A DNA stretch of 64,000 nucleotides. Origin: an uncultured Caulobacterales bacterium (GTDB lineage Bacteria; Pseudomonadota; Alphaproteobacteria; Caulobacterales; Maricaulaceae). The position numbers and the translations under genes are program-made. Positions 1 to 7,565 of the stretch are shown here, one piece after another. Within the stretch, counting starts at the first letter, position 1. Each line of letters starts with the position of its first letter. The stretch covers positions 1,054,001 to 1,118,000 of the forward strand of contig CANNER010000001.1 in NCBI GenBank assembly GCA_947503715.1. The letters are read 5' to 3'. Below the pieces are notes generated by a model that saw only the letters and a program-made list of their open reading frames with translations, made no database searches and was not told where the DNA came from.

Positions 1-176
1 TTTTCATCCCCCACATCACAGACATAGGGCGCTGCGCCTATCTCTTTCGCTGTTTCAGTAGGGAGCGTCAGGTCGCTAATCGCAACCGTTGCCCCCTCTG
101 CAATGAACATCTCGGCTAGGCCCCTGCCGATTCCCCCTGAAGCGCCCGTTATGGCGACGATTTGATTTTTAAACAT
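1..176 (-). CDS. SDR family oxidoreductase, N-terminal part (runs off the window)
   Basis: Reading leftwards from the ATG at 174-176, 58 codons are visible before the window edge. Residues 10-17 read TGASGGIG, the glycine-rich NAD(P)-binding turn of classical short-chain dehydrogenases, and an acidic residue follows the second strand (AISDL), which favours NAD over NADP. The catalytic Tyr-x3-Lys lies outside the window, so the substrate cannot be guessed. The gene diverges from the DUF3667 gene. The family assignment is firm; the specific role is open. Confidence 0.85.
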   Translation of the reverse strand, partial: MFKNQIVAITGASGGIGRGLAEMFIAEGATVAISDLTLPTETAKEIGAAPYVCDVGDE

Positions 177-219
177 GCGCATTGTGTAAAGTGCCCACAC
201 AGGGGTTCAAGTCCCAAAT

Positions 220-237
220 TTGAATGTCGCCATTCAA
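220..237. promoter_or_regulatory. 7-bp inverted repeat in divergent spacer
   Basis: TTGAATG-TCGC-CATTCAA is a perfect 7-bp inverted repeat with a 4-base spacer. It lies between the SDR start (176) and the probable GTG start of the DUF3667 gene (275). It is placed where an operator for one or both genes could sit. No clear sigma-70 boxes were recognised, so a regulatory role is inference only. Confidence 0.3.
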
Positions 238-274
238 TCAATATTGTGTCAAACTCTTTACAGGGAGACTTGGC

Positions 275-1594
275 GTGACAAACACAGAAACAGGAACCGG
301 TGAAGGCGAAGCCGCCTTACTCTTGGCGGGTGAGGACCTCCTATCGCGCGATAATATCCCCGATAAAAACCAACGCCTCAAATGTTTCTCCTGCGACACA
401 CCCTATATGGGCGTTTTCTGTCATGCCTGTGGGCAAAAAAACGATGATATGAGACGATCTCTCTTCAGCCTCATCATCGATATGCTCGGGAATATTACTG
501 CGTTCGACTCTCGTATTTGGCGCACATGGGCAAAGCTTCTGACACGCCCAGGTAAAGTCGCCCGCGAATATGCAAACGGTAGCCGGACGAAATGGACATC
601 CCCCGTGCGCGCCTATCTCGCCATGTCTATTCTACTGTTCGGTTATATTGCCATCACCGGCACACAAATCCTCAGCCTGACGATGGATGTTGAGAGGGAA
701 GAAGGCGTCCCCGAAGCTTTGTCAGAATTGAAGCCTTCGCAACTCAATGCTGACTTTCAACTTCTTATGTTTGAGACGAATCGATCACTCGAAAACAGGC
801 GGGAAGACAGTAATTCTGAACTTGTTGACTTTCTTCTGAACTATGAAGAACCACTTGCGTTTGATTACGTAAATGGATCCTTCAAACTTGTCGAAGAGGG
901 TTATGAGAGACCGAATGATGCACCCGCAAAAAGAAATGTAAATATCAATACGGAAGACTTTGATGAGGCGGAGGATTTCTTTGAGGATCTATTCGATCAA
1001 TCTGATGGCGAGACTGAAAACTCTTCTACTTCTGAACCACCAACAACCAATGACGTTATTGAAACGGGTGAAGGTAGCTATGTCATTATCAACGGGAAAC
1101 GAATGAGCCCGCAAGAAGCTTCCAGCAGGGGTGTTGCAGCACTCAAGCTTTTATTGTCTCGCCCCGAAATTTTTAATGATTATTTCTCGACATACCTGCC
1201 CCGCGTGATGTTTTTCATGATGCCATTCGCGATGTTCATTGGCATTGTCTTTATTCGCGGAAGGGGCAATGCCCTACTCTATGATCACCTCGTACATACG
1301 GCTTACATCCACGCCGTCTTCTTTTTCCTGCTCTTAATCGGCCTTGTTTTAGGACAGCACACCCCCATTCCGCCGAGTTGGTTGATGGGATTACTCACAC
1401 TCTACATGCTGCTATATTTGCCGATGAGCCTGAGTGGTATGTTCCAACGGGGCCCCATTAAAACGATCTGGAGCAGTTATGCGATTGGGTTCATCTATTT
1501 CATTACCATGACCATCATTATTACAACATTGACGATCATGGCGTTTATTAATGTGATGGACCAAGCCCAACTCGGGTCATTTTCTTACGGATAG
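275..1594 (+). CDS. DUF3667-type zinc-ribbon membrane protein
   Basis: A short N-terminal zinc ribbon has two CxxC pairs (about residues 37/40 and 49/52 of the 439-residue product) ending in CGQ. A first hydrophobic helix follows near residues 115-135, then an acidic, low-complexity soluble stretch, then four hydrophobic helices near the C-terminus. This layout matches DUF3667 proteins, whose function is unknown. An ATG exists at 224, but the GTG at 275 is preceded at good spacing by AGGGAGA (262-268), so 275 is preferred. The 3' end overlaps the convergent holin-like gene by 18 bases. Confidence 0.75.
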   Translation: MTNTETGTGEGEAALLLAGEDLLSRDNIPDKNQRLKCFSCDTPYMGVFCHACGQKNDDMRRSLFSLIIDMLGNITAFDSRIWRTWAKLLTRPGKVAREYANGSRTKWTSPVRAYLAMSILLFGYIAITGTQILSLTMDVEREEGVPEALSELKPSQLNADFQLLMFETNRSLENRREDSNSELVDFLLNYEEPLAFDYVNGSFKLVEEGYERPNDAPAKRNVNINTEDFDEAEDFFEDLFDQSDGETENSSTSEPPTTNDVIETGEGSYVIINGKRMSPQEASSRGVAALKLLLSRPEIFNDYFSTYLPRVMFFMMPFAMFIGIVFIRGRGNALLYDHLVHTAYIHAVFFFLLLIGLVLGQHTPIPPSWLMGLLTLYMLLYLPMSLSGMFQRGPIKTIWSSYAIGFIYFITMTIIITTLTIMAFINVMDQAQLGSFSYG

Positions 1595-2047
1595 GACGTC
1601 CGGTTTCGGCGCACGATCCCCGAACCACCAGAGGGTCGAGGCCGTCGCCGCAAACACAGCCGCTTCCGCAATCGCGGGCGTCTGGGTTTTCAGGAATATC
1701 CAGGCCGTGATGAACCACAAAAGCAGTGTTAGGATTGGTCGCACCAGTCGCAACGTGTTAATCACCCACCGGCTCGCAGGTCCAATTGAGGCCTCCGCAA
1801 TGATGGAAGCGCTTAACCCCGCCCAAGAGCCAGCCTGAGCCGCAAGCGCCAGTTCCATTTCCGTCTCAACGGCCTGTGCATGCATATTCAGTTCATGCAG
1901 TTTTATCTCATGGCCCCATCTCGCCTGCTCTTGCTCAAACGTCTGTTTGCGCTCAAAAAACCCTGCGATACGGCCAAGCGCTGTTCCAAAAATACCAAAA
2001 ATACCGCCCGCAACGGCGTCTAATCCAAGTCCAATTATGTCAGCCAT
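1577..2047 (-). CDS. Holin-like membrane protein (GTA/phage 3TM-holin type)
   Basis: This small protein (about 156 residues from the ATG at 2047, which has GAGAG upstream) has a glycine-rich amphipathic N-terminus, a charged central helix rich in Glu, Gln and His, and two hydrophobic segments near the C-terminus. The plan resembles the three-helix holins encoded beside gene-transfer-agent and prophage lysis genes. It directly follows an M15 peptidase gene and overlaps its last 13 bases, the usual endolysin-holin arrangement. The holin role is inferred from context and topology, not from a diagnostic motif. No structural phage genes lie nearby. Confidence 0.55.
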   Translation of the reverse strand: MADIIGLGLDAVAGGIFGIFGTALGRIAGFFERKQTFEQEQARWGHEIKLHELNMHAQAVETEMELALAAQAGSWAGLSASIIAEASIGPASRWVINTLRLVRPILTLLLWFITAWIFLKTQTPAIAEAAVFAATASTLWWFGDRAPKPDVLSVRK

Positions 2048-2454
2048 AAGTCTCTCGCAATTTGGGACGACCACCATTGGCGGGGGCGTCCGAGGTCAAT
2101 GTGTAAAAATGTTGTGTAAAAGCCGAAGCCCGTGAAACCCGCTTTGCGGCAAGCTTGGAGCAAGTCTTGTCGATTATGACCGGAGGCCCGAATATCCACG
2201 GCCAGTTTCAGGTGTTGGGATAAGGGGGCACCGCCAACTCTCGCATTATGCAAAGCGCAGCGATGGGCAGATAATATCTGAAATGGCTTACCGACATCAT
2301 ACCGAGCGAGCTGTAGCCGGTCCATAAAAACCGGCCAGCCATATGACTCTCCACAATGGCGGCAGGCCATTTCCGCTTCAGAAAAATTAGGCCATCGCCA
2401 GACTTCAGGTCTGTGAATAATAAGATTGTCGGAGCTTTTTCTGTCGTGTTTCAC
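2035..2454 (-). CDS. M15-family peptidase, endolysin-like
   Basis: The 139-residue protein carries the M15 zinc ligands: His81 and Asp87 within SQHLKLAVDI, and His118-x-Asp120 near the C-terminus. This is the pattern of phage-type D-Ala-D-Ala or L-Ala-D-Glu peptidases (Peptidase_M15_3-like) that cut peptidoglycan stem peptides. There is no signal peptide, so export would need a holin or cell lysis; the next gene is holin-like and overlaps it. The start is a GTG at 2454 with a poor ribosome site. A pair of cysteines at residues 31/34 is extra to the usual motif. Confidence 0.75.
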   Translation of the reverse strand: MKHDRKSSDNLIIHRPEVWRWPNFSEAEMACRHCGESYGWPVFMDRLQLARYDVGKPFQILSAHRCALHNARVGGAPLSQHLKLAVDIRASGHNRQDLLQACRKAGFTGFGFYTTFLHIDLGRPRQWWSSQIARDLWLT

Positions 2455-2496
2455 AGATTGAAAATAGCCCGGCTTTCATAACCGGGGATGCAAAAG

Positions 2497-2524
2497 AAAA
2501 AGCCCGCCAAATGACGGGCTTTTT
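2497..2524. terminator. Intrinsic terminator (bidirectional)
   Basis: Perfect 10-bp stem AAAAAGCCCG / CGGGCTTTTT with an 8-base loop and a T-run on either strand. It lies 27 bases past the stop of the HhH-DUF2853 gene and isolates that operon from the endolysin-like gene. Confidence 0.9.
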
Positions 2525-2550
2525 GAAGATCTTTATCAAGGATTAAGTTT

Positions 2551-3813
2551 CTAAGTGAACTGACCCAGTTTGCGCGCCTTCTTGGCGGCGAGATAATAGA
2601 AGGTTACACGTTGCTTGAAGCGTTCGCCCTTCATTTGCTGACAGATGTCTTTGACGAGGTCCATCTGGCCTTCTGTCTTGCCCAATTTCTTGGTGACGAA
2701 ACCATCAGCCACAGTTTGCAACTCGGACTCATCAGAACAGGCCACAAGACGACCGTCACGTGTTGAAAGGGCAATGCCGCAATGTTTCACAATGCCTTGA
2801 ACAACAGGCTTACGGGCTTTCGGGTCATATTTTTTCACATTGGTATAATACTTCTCGAATGCCGCATCAGCTTCACTCATTTTCTTTGAACTACCACGTG
2901 TAGAGCCTTTTTTCGGTCCGGGCTTCTGACGCGGTTTACCAGCAGCTGTCAAAGCTCCACGTTTTGTACCGGGTTTAGGTCCAGGTTTCTTACGACCCGT
3001 CGAAATCTTGGAAAGACCACCGGCTTGTTTCACCCAGTCGTCACGCTCAATCCGCCCGGGAATCGAGTCGATGATACCTTCAACCATTTTGACATCTTTT
3101 TTCTTCCAAGATGCAATTTGACGGAAATAGTAAATACCTTTGCCATTGAGATCTTTCTCAAATTTCGGGCCGATACCCTTAATCTTCTTGAGATCATCAG
3201 GTGCACCATCAGTAGGGCCGTCTGTGTAGAGAACCTTAGGCTTAGAGGCTTTCTTAGGGGCTGCTTTTTTCTTTGGAGCGGAAGCGCTCTTAGTTGCCGC
3301 ACCGGCAGCTGCAAGCGTCGCCGCACCAGCTACCGCTTTTGTTGCAGACTTCTTCGCAGATGCCTTTTTCGTTGTCGTTTTCTTAGCAACGGCTTTCGGT
3401 GCAGCCGCGCTAGTTTCAGAGATTTGGCCCTCAAGGTATTTAACACGCGCTGCAAGATACCGGTTCCGCCATTCCAACGCATATGTATCATCGCCTTCGT
3501 CATCAGATTTAGCACCTGTTGCTGCAATCGCACTCGCCGCAGCGCCTGCGGCTGCTGCGCCAACAGCACCCGCTGTCAACTTACCTTTAAGATCAGAAAT
3601 CTCTGTATCTCGTGTAGACACACGACCTTCAAGTTCCTGAACGCGCGCACGCAATGCATCAGCTTCAGAACGTAAAGCCCCTTCACCTTCAACACTTAAG
3701 TCACCTTCGACCTTACGGCCTCTGAAAAATAGCCAGCCTAGGAACAGACCTATCAAACCTGCAATAAGCAGGGGTAGCCACATGGCCACCAGAAAGTTGA
3801 AAAAATTGGACAT
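2551..3813 (-). CDS. Membrane-anchored helix-hairpin-helix protein with C-terminal DUF2853
   Basis: Order along the 420 residues: an N-terminal membrane helix (about 8-30), a short coiled coil (45-80), an Ala-rich stretch, a Lys/Ala/Pro-rich histone-H1-like segment (140-193), a helix-hairpin-helix unit around DDLKKIKGIGPKFEK (207-221), a second basic segment (270-310), and a C-terminal domain (about 313-420) that resembles DUF2853. The HhH fold and basic stretches predict nucleic-acid binding; the membrane helix would place it at the inner membrane facing the cytoplasm. It starts 12 bases after the OmpA-like gene, so both are one transcript. Function is not established; the joining of these parts is unusual. 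Confidence 0.7.
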   Translation of the reverse strand: MSNFFNFLVAMWLPLLIAGLIGLFLGWLFFRGRKVEGDLSVEGEGALRSEADALRARVQELEGRVSTRDTEISDLKGKLTAGAVGAAAAGAAASAIAATGAKSDDEGDDTYALEWRNRYLAARVKYLEGQISETSAAAPKAVAKKTTTKKASAKKSATKAVAGAATLAAAGAATKSASAPKKKAAPKKASKPKVLYTDGPTDGAPDDLKKIKGIGPKFEKDLNGKGIYYFRQIASWKKKDVKMVEGIIDSIPGRIERDDWVKQAGGLSKISTGRKKPGPKPGTKRGALTAAGKPRQKPGPKKGSTRGSSKKMSEADAAFEKYYTNVKKYDPKARKPVVQGIVKHCGIALSTRDGRLVACSDESELQTVADGFVTKKLGKTEGQMDLVKDICQQMKGERFKQRVTFYYLAAKKARKLGQFT

Positions 3814-3825
3814 GGCAAAGTACTC

Positions 3826-4908
3826 CTATTGGGCGCGTGTCACAGTAAAATTAATACGACGATTTAAAGCACGTCCTTCCTCGGTCTCATTGGAAGCTCG
3901 AGGGTTTGACTCACCTAAACCGCGCGTCGTCATGCGATTAGGTTCGACTTGTTGATTAGCAAGGTAATTCTTCACTTCTTCCGCACGTGCAAGCGAAAGA
4001 CGTTCATTTGAGGATCTATCGCCCACATTATCTGTGTACCCATCAATTTCTACACGAAAAGCCGAACACTGATTAACGGCAGAAGCAAGTTTATTCATCA
4101 AATCAAAGCTAGCAGCGCCCTTAATATTTGCGCGTCCCGTTTCAAATAAAATCCGGTTATCGCCCTTAAGGTCGTTAAATAGCGTTTGACAGATGACCTC
4201 CGACCTTACCTGACCTACATTTTCCGCCGCCGTTTGGGGCACGTCAATATTTGCTGCAAAACCCTTAGCGTATTGACCAGGAAGGTTTGCTCCAATCTGA
4301 TTAATTCTGTTTCGTACATTGAGATCTGTAGACGTCCCGCTGATCAACCCATCAAAACCTTCTTGTGAAAATCGCCCTTTATCAAGCAAGGCGAGCTCTT
4401 CCATGTAAGCCTCAACGACATTGACAAAGTCACCATCTGGTGCGCCTCTTGCAATTTGTATCGTCCGATCCACAATCTTCGTGTTAAAGATGCGGTTGGC
4501 CTTTAGGATAATGTCTTCTTTGGCTGTTTGCGATGGAACAAAGCCAGATAAAGTCACACTTCCAGATGCGTTTTTAACTCCGCTAAATGTATACGGATTT
4601 TGTAGAGGCAGATCAGGCACAGAAATTTGATTATCAATGTTATGCCACAAGCCATCATTCCAGCAAGCAGTACATGTTGTGGTCTGCGCGAGTGTTGCTA
4701 CAGCATCACTAGCTTCATTTGTCTCAAGCTCTCCGGATAGCCGCGCAGTAAATCCGTCCATCTCAACTGAAATATTTTCGTATCCGGCAATGGAGAGTGA
4801 GGACTTAATGTCTCTTTCAAGCTGCTGAACTTTTGGAATTCCAAATAGCCAAGCGAGAATAGCCGCAACAATCGCAACTATTATTCCTGCAGTAAACCAT
4901 TTTGACAT
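3826..4908 (-). CDS. OmpA-family protein with BON-like region
   Basis: An N-terminal signal anchor (about residues 7-24) is followed by two BON-like stretches ending in a V-x-L-SG turn pattern, and then a C-terminal OmpA domain (about 245-358). The OmpA domain keeps the peptidoglycan-binding Asp of GYTDN and the Arg of NRRINF. This resembles ArfA/OmpATb-type proteins, inner-membrane-anchored and reaching the wall. It is the first gene of a two-gene operon with the HhH-DUF2853 protein, with its own promoter-like TATAAT and a terminator after the second gene. The exact role is unknown. Confidence 0.85.
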   Translation of the reverse strand: MSKWFTAGIIVAIVAAILAWLFGIPKVQQLERDIKSSLSIAGYENISVEMDGFTARLSGELETNEASDAVATLAQTTTCTACWNDGLWHNIDNQISVPDLPLQNPYTFSGVKNASGSVTLSGFVPSQTAKEDIILKANRIFNTKIVDRTIQIARGAPDGDFVNVVEAYMEELALLDKGRFSQEGFDGLISGTSTDLNVRNRINQIGANLPGQYAKGFAANIDVPQTAAENVGQVRSEVICQTLFNDLKGDNRILFETGRANIKGAASFDLMNKLASAVNQCSAFRVEIDGYTDNVGDRSSNERLSLARAEEVKNYLANQQVEPNRMTTRGLGESNPRASNETEEGRALNRRINFTVTRAQ

Positions 4909-4932
4909 AAATCACTCCCAAACAGACCGCTC

Positions 4933-4974
4933 GTCTTAAGACTCGGAATCCGGCAATCGGTCTAGGCCATTATA
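4933..4974 (-). promoter_or_regulatory. Promoter -10 box and palindrome ahead of the OmpA-like operon
   Basis: On the minus strand a consensus TATAAT (4969-4974) lies about 60 bases before the OmpA-like start. No strong -35 box is seen at 17 bases. Between the -10 and the gene is a perfect palindrome GTCTTAAGAC (4933-4942), placed where a repressor or leader structure might act. The promoter call rests on the -10 only. Confidence 0.45.
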
Positions 4975-5039
4975 TCCCAGCATGCAACGCTGCTGAGACA
5001 ATAATTAAATATTTTTGACTCGCCTATAGGGCGACTTAT

Positions 5040-6005
5040 TTAGATTTGATCTGCTAACTTTTTGCAGGCTGCATCATATTCCGTTTTTAATTCGGAAATG
5101 ACGTCTGCAACAGGTGGCGCGTTATGAACAGAGCCAACACCCTGCCCTGCACCCCAAATGTCTTTCCAGGCTTTAGCATCTGTATTTCCGCCGGACCCAA
5201 AATTCATTGAGGACTTATCCGCTTCCGGAAGATTGTCAGGATCAAGCCCGGCTTTCTCAATTGAACCCCTGAGATAATTCCCGTGAACCCCAGTAAACAG
5301 AGAAGAATAAACAATGTCTTCACCTGAGCTTTCGACGATTTCATCTTTATATCCCTCGTCAGCATTGGCCTCTGCCGTCGCAATGAACCGAGTCCCGATA
5401 TAAGCCATGTCCGCGCCCATGGCGAGCGAGGCTGCAATTGCACCACCAGTAGCAATGGAACCGGACAGAAGGAGTGGCCCGTCGAAGAATTGACGTATCT
5501 CCGGGATGAGCGCGAAGGGAGAGAGACGCCCCGCATGACCGCCCGCCCCTGAACAGACCGCAATCAAACCATCTGCCCCCATAGACAGCGCTTTTTTCGA
5601 ATGACGGATATTCGTGACATCGTGCAAAATAATGCCGCCATAAGAATGGGTAGCATCATAGACCATCTGATTGGCCTGCAATGATGTTATGATAATTGGA
5701 ACCTCGTGTTTAACACAAACCTCCATGTCCTCCTGCAGACGATTATTTGACGGATGGCAAATTTGATTCACCCCAAATGGAGCGACTTTTATATCCGGGT
5801 TGGCTTTCTGATATTCGTCCAATTCCAGTTTGATACGAACAATCCACTTTTCCAACGTGCCGGACGGACGCGCGTTTAATGCAGGAAATGTTCCGACGAT
5901 ACCAGCCTTGCACTGAGCGATCACGAGTTCCGGTCCGGAGACAATAAACATGGGCGACCCAATGACGGGAAGAGGTAAATCTTGAAGAATGGGAGGGAGT
6001 GACAT
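5040..6005 (-). CDS. NAD(P)H-dependent flavin oxidoreductase / nitronate monooxygenase family
   Basis: This 321-residue TIM-barrel flavoprotein has the family hallmarks: an N-terminal strand and PIGSPMF-like loop (VIGSPMFIVSG), the FMN-phosphate glycine motif GAGGHAGRLSPF in the middle, and the later LSGSIATGGAI and GADMAYIGTRF segments. Such enzymes oxidise alkyl nitronates or act as FMN-dependent 2-enoyl reductases. Length is typical. It starts next to the stop of the upstream M28 peptidase on the same strand, so the two are likely co-transcribed. The true substrate cannot be read from sequence. Confidence 0.88.
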   Translation of the reverse strand: MSLPPILQDLPLPVIGSPMFIVSGPELVIAQCKAGIVGTFPALNARPSGTLEKWIVRIKLELDEYQKANPDIKVAPFGVNQICHPSNNRLQEDMEVCVKHEVPIIITSLQANQMVYDATHSYGGIILHDVTNIRHSKKALSMGADGLIAVCSGAGGHAGRLSPFALIPEIRQFFDGPLLLSGSIATGGAIAASLAMGADMAYIGTRFIATAEANADEGYKDEIVESSGEDIVYSSLFTGVHGNYLRGSIEKAGLDPDNLPEADKSSMNFGSGGNTDAKAWKDIWGAGQGVGSVHNAPPVADVISELKTEYDAACKKLADQI

Positions 6006-7451
6006 CTAGTTTTCCTTATTATCGCGATAGTCATTATCTGAATTGGCGGTGACCCAGGCCATTGCGGCGAATGCGGCTGTGTTTTTGGCCATATCATCAG
6101 GGTCAATCTTGTCGAACGTATCGTCCGGCGTATGATGGAGGTCGAAATAATCCGTCCCATCCTGTTGGAAGCGCATAGTTGGGACCCCTTCGCGTTTAAT
6201 TGGACCAATATCCGGACCACCGGATGTATCGACGCGTTTCAGAGGAAGGTCGAGCATGTCAGCGAGGGCTTGCATCTCGTTCCGGCCATTATCCCAATTA
6301 TAGTGAACTTCGTATGGCGCGACGGCCCCGAAATCTGATTCGGTCGCCATGACATGATTGATGAGGTCGTCCTTATGTTGGTCGCGGTAAGCAAATCCAC
6401 CTAGGAGGCCAATCTCCTCTGCGCCATAGGCAACAACGCGAATCGTACGTTTCGGCTTCAAGCCCGAGTCGATGATGACTTTTGCAGCTCCGGCAGAAAT
6501 TCCAATCCCGGCTCCATCATCAATCGCGCCCGTGCCAAGGTCCCAGCTATCAAGATGCCCACTGATAAGAACAATTTCTTCTGGGTTTTCTGTTCCAACG
6601 ATTTCACCGATGACATTTCCTGAAGGTTTGCTGCCCGTGTCAATCGGAGTGAGGGTCATTTTCACCGTCACTGTTTCGCCGCGTTCAAAGATACGTTCCA
6701 TCTGATCGGCGTCCGGCCCGGACATAGCCGCGATCGGTATCTTAGGCGCATCCGGCGCATAACGCATGCCGCCTGTATGCGCGAATCTGTGGGAGCTTGT
6801 TCCAACAGACCGAATCAAAACGCCAATTGCGCCGTGCTTCGCGGCTTCCGAAGCACCAATGCGGCGCTTCATCCCTGCCGGACCATAACCTGCCCCATCT
6901 GGCGCTTTCTCCATCAAGCCCGAAATAAAGACGAGCTTACCCGTCAAATCCTGGTCTGTTTTCTGGAGCGCATCCAATTCAGGAAAATAAACAACTTCTG
7001 CCTCAATCCCTTCAGCCGGCGTTGCAACCGAATAGCCAAGGGATGTGATCGTCAAATCCTGCGGGTAAGGCGATACGATAGACGCCGTTTCAAAACCGCG
7101 CTCCCAGCCCGGAATGGTGAATGGCTCGATACGCACATTCTCCAAACCGATCTCTTTGAATTTAGCAACAGCCCAATCCCGTGCGCGAGCTTCCGCCTCG
7201 GTGCCTGCGAGACGTGCCCCGACTTCCGTCGTCAGACTTTCGGTAATATCGTAACCCTGCGTTCCATTAAGCCCCGACGCTATCAATCTTTTCGCCTGAT
7301 CTGCGCGAGATCCCAGAGCGGACAGGTTCGGCGAGTTTGTTGTTTTGACGGTTTCGGTTGCGATGACATTAGGAACGTTGGCAGGCGCCTCAGTTTCCGC
7401 CGCACAGGCCGCCAGAGACAAGGCAGCCGCCAAAATGAAAATACGTCGCAT
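6006..7451 (-). CDS. M28-family metallopeptidase, lipoprotein
   Basis: The N-terminus is a lipoprotein signal with lipobox SLAAC (Cys16). The mature protein has a protease-associated insert and an M28 zinc core: SGHLDSWDLG (His and Asp), AIDDGAG (bridging Asp), GAEEIGLLGG (Glu pair), ESDFGA (Asp) and DLHHTPDD (final His). The order is that of carboxypeptidase Q-like aminopeptidases, which remove residues from peptides in two-zinc sites. It faces away from a second M28 lipoprotein across 114 bases and is probably co-transcribed with the flavin oxidoreductase. Confidence 0.92.
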   Translation of the reverse strand: MRRIFILAAALSLAACAAETEAPANVPNVIATETVKTTNSPNLSALGSRADQAKRLIASGLNGTQGYDITESLTTEVGARLAGTEAEARARDWAVAKFKEIGLENVRIEPFTIPGWERGFETASIVSPYPQDLTITSLGYSVATPAEGIEAEVVYFPELDALQKTDQDLTGKLVFISGLMEKAPDGAGYGPAGMKRRIGASEAAKHGAIGVLIRSVGTSSHRFAHTGGMRYAPDAPKIPIAAMSGPDADQMERIFERGETVTVKMTLTPIDTGSKPSGNVIGEIVGTENPEEIVLISGHLDSWDLGTGAIDDGAGIGISAGAAKVIIDSGLKPKRTIRVVAYGAEEIGLLGGFAYRDQHKDDLINHVMATESDFGAVAPYEVHYNWDNGRNEMQALADMLDLPLKRVDTSGGPDIGPIKREGVPTMRFQQDGTDYFDLHHTPDDTFDKIDPDDMAKNTAAFAAMAWVTANSDNDYRDNKEN

Positions 7452-7565
7452 GAGATGACCCTTCGTGATGCAATTCTTACGTTGGCTTCAACAGTAGCGA
7501 TTGCACCATTGCAATATCCAATTATGAATGTGACGAAATACATCACACACGATGCGGAGAAATTC

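Noticed and set aside
195-220. GGGGTTCAAGTCCC resembling a tRNA T-arm
   Set aside because: No acceptor, D or anticodon arms upstream; the preceding bases are SDR coding sequence.
5020-5040. TCGCC-CTATA-GGCGA hairpin between the flavin oxidoreductase and the OmpA-like gene, as terminator
   Set aside because: On the needed strand it is followed by an A-rich run, not Ts; only a 5-bp stem.
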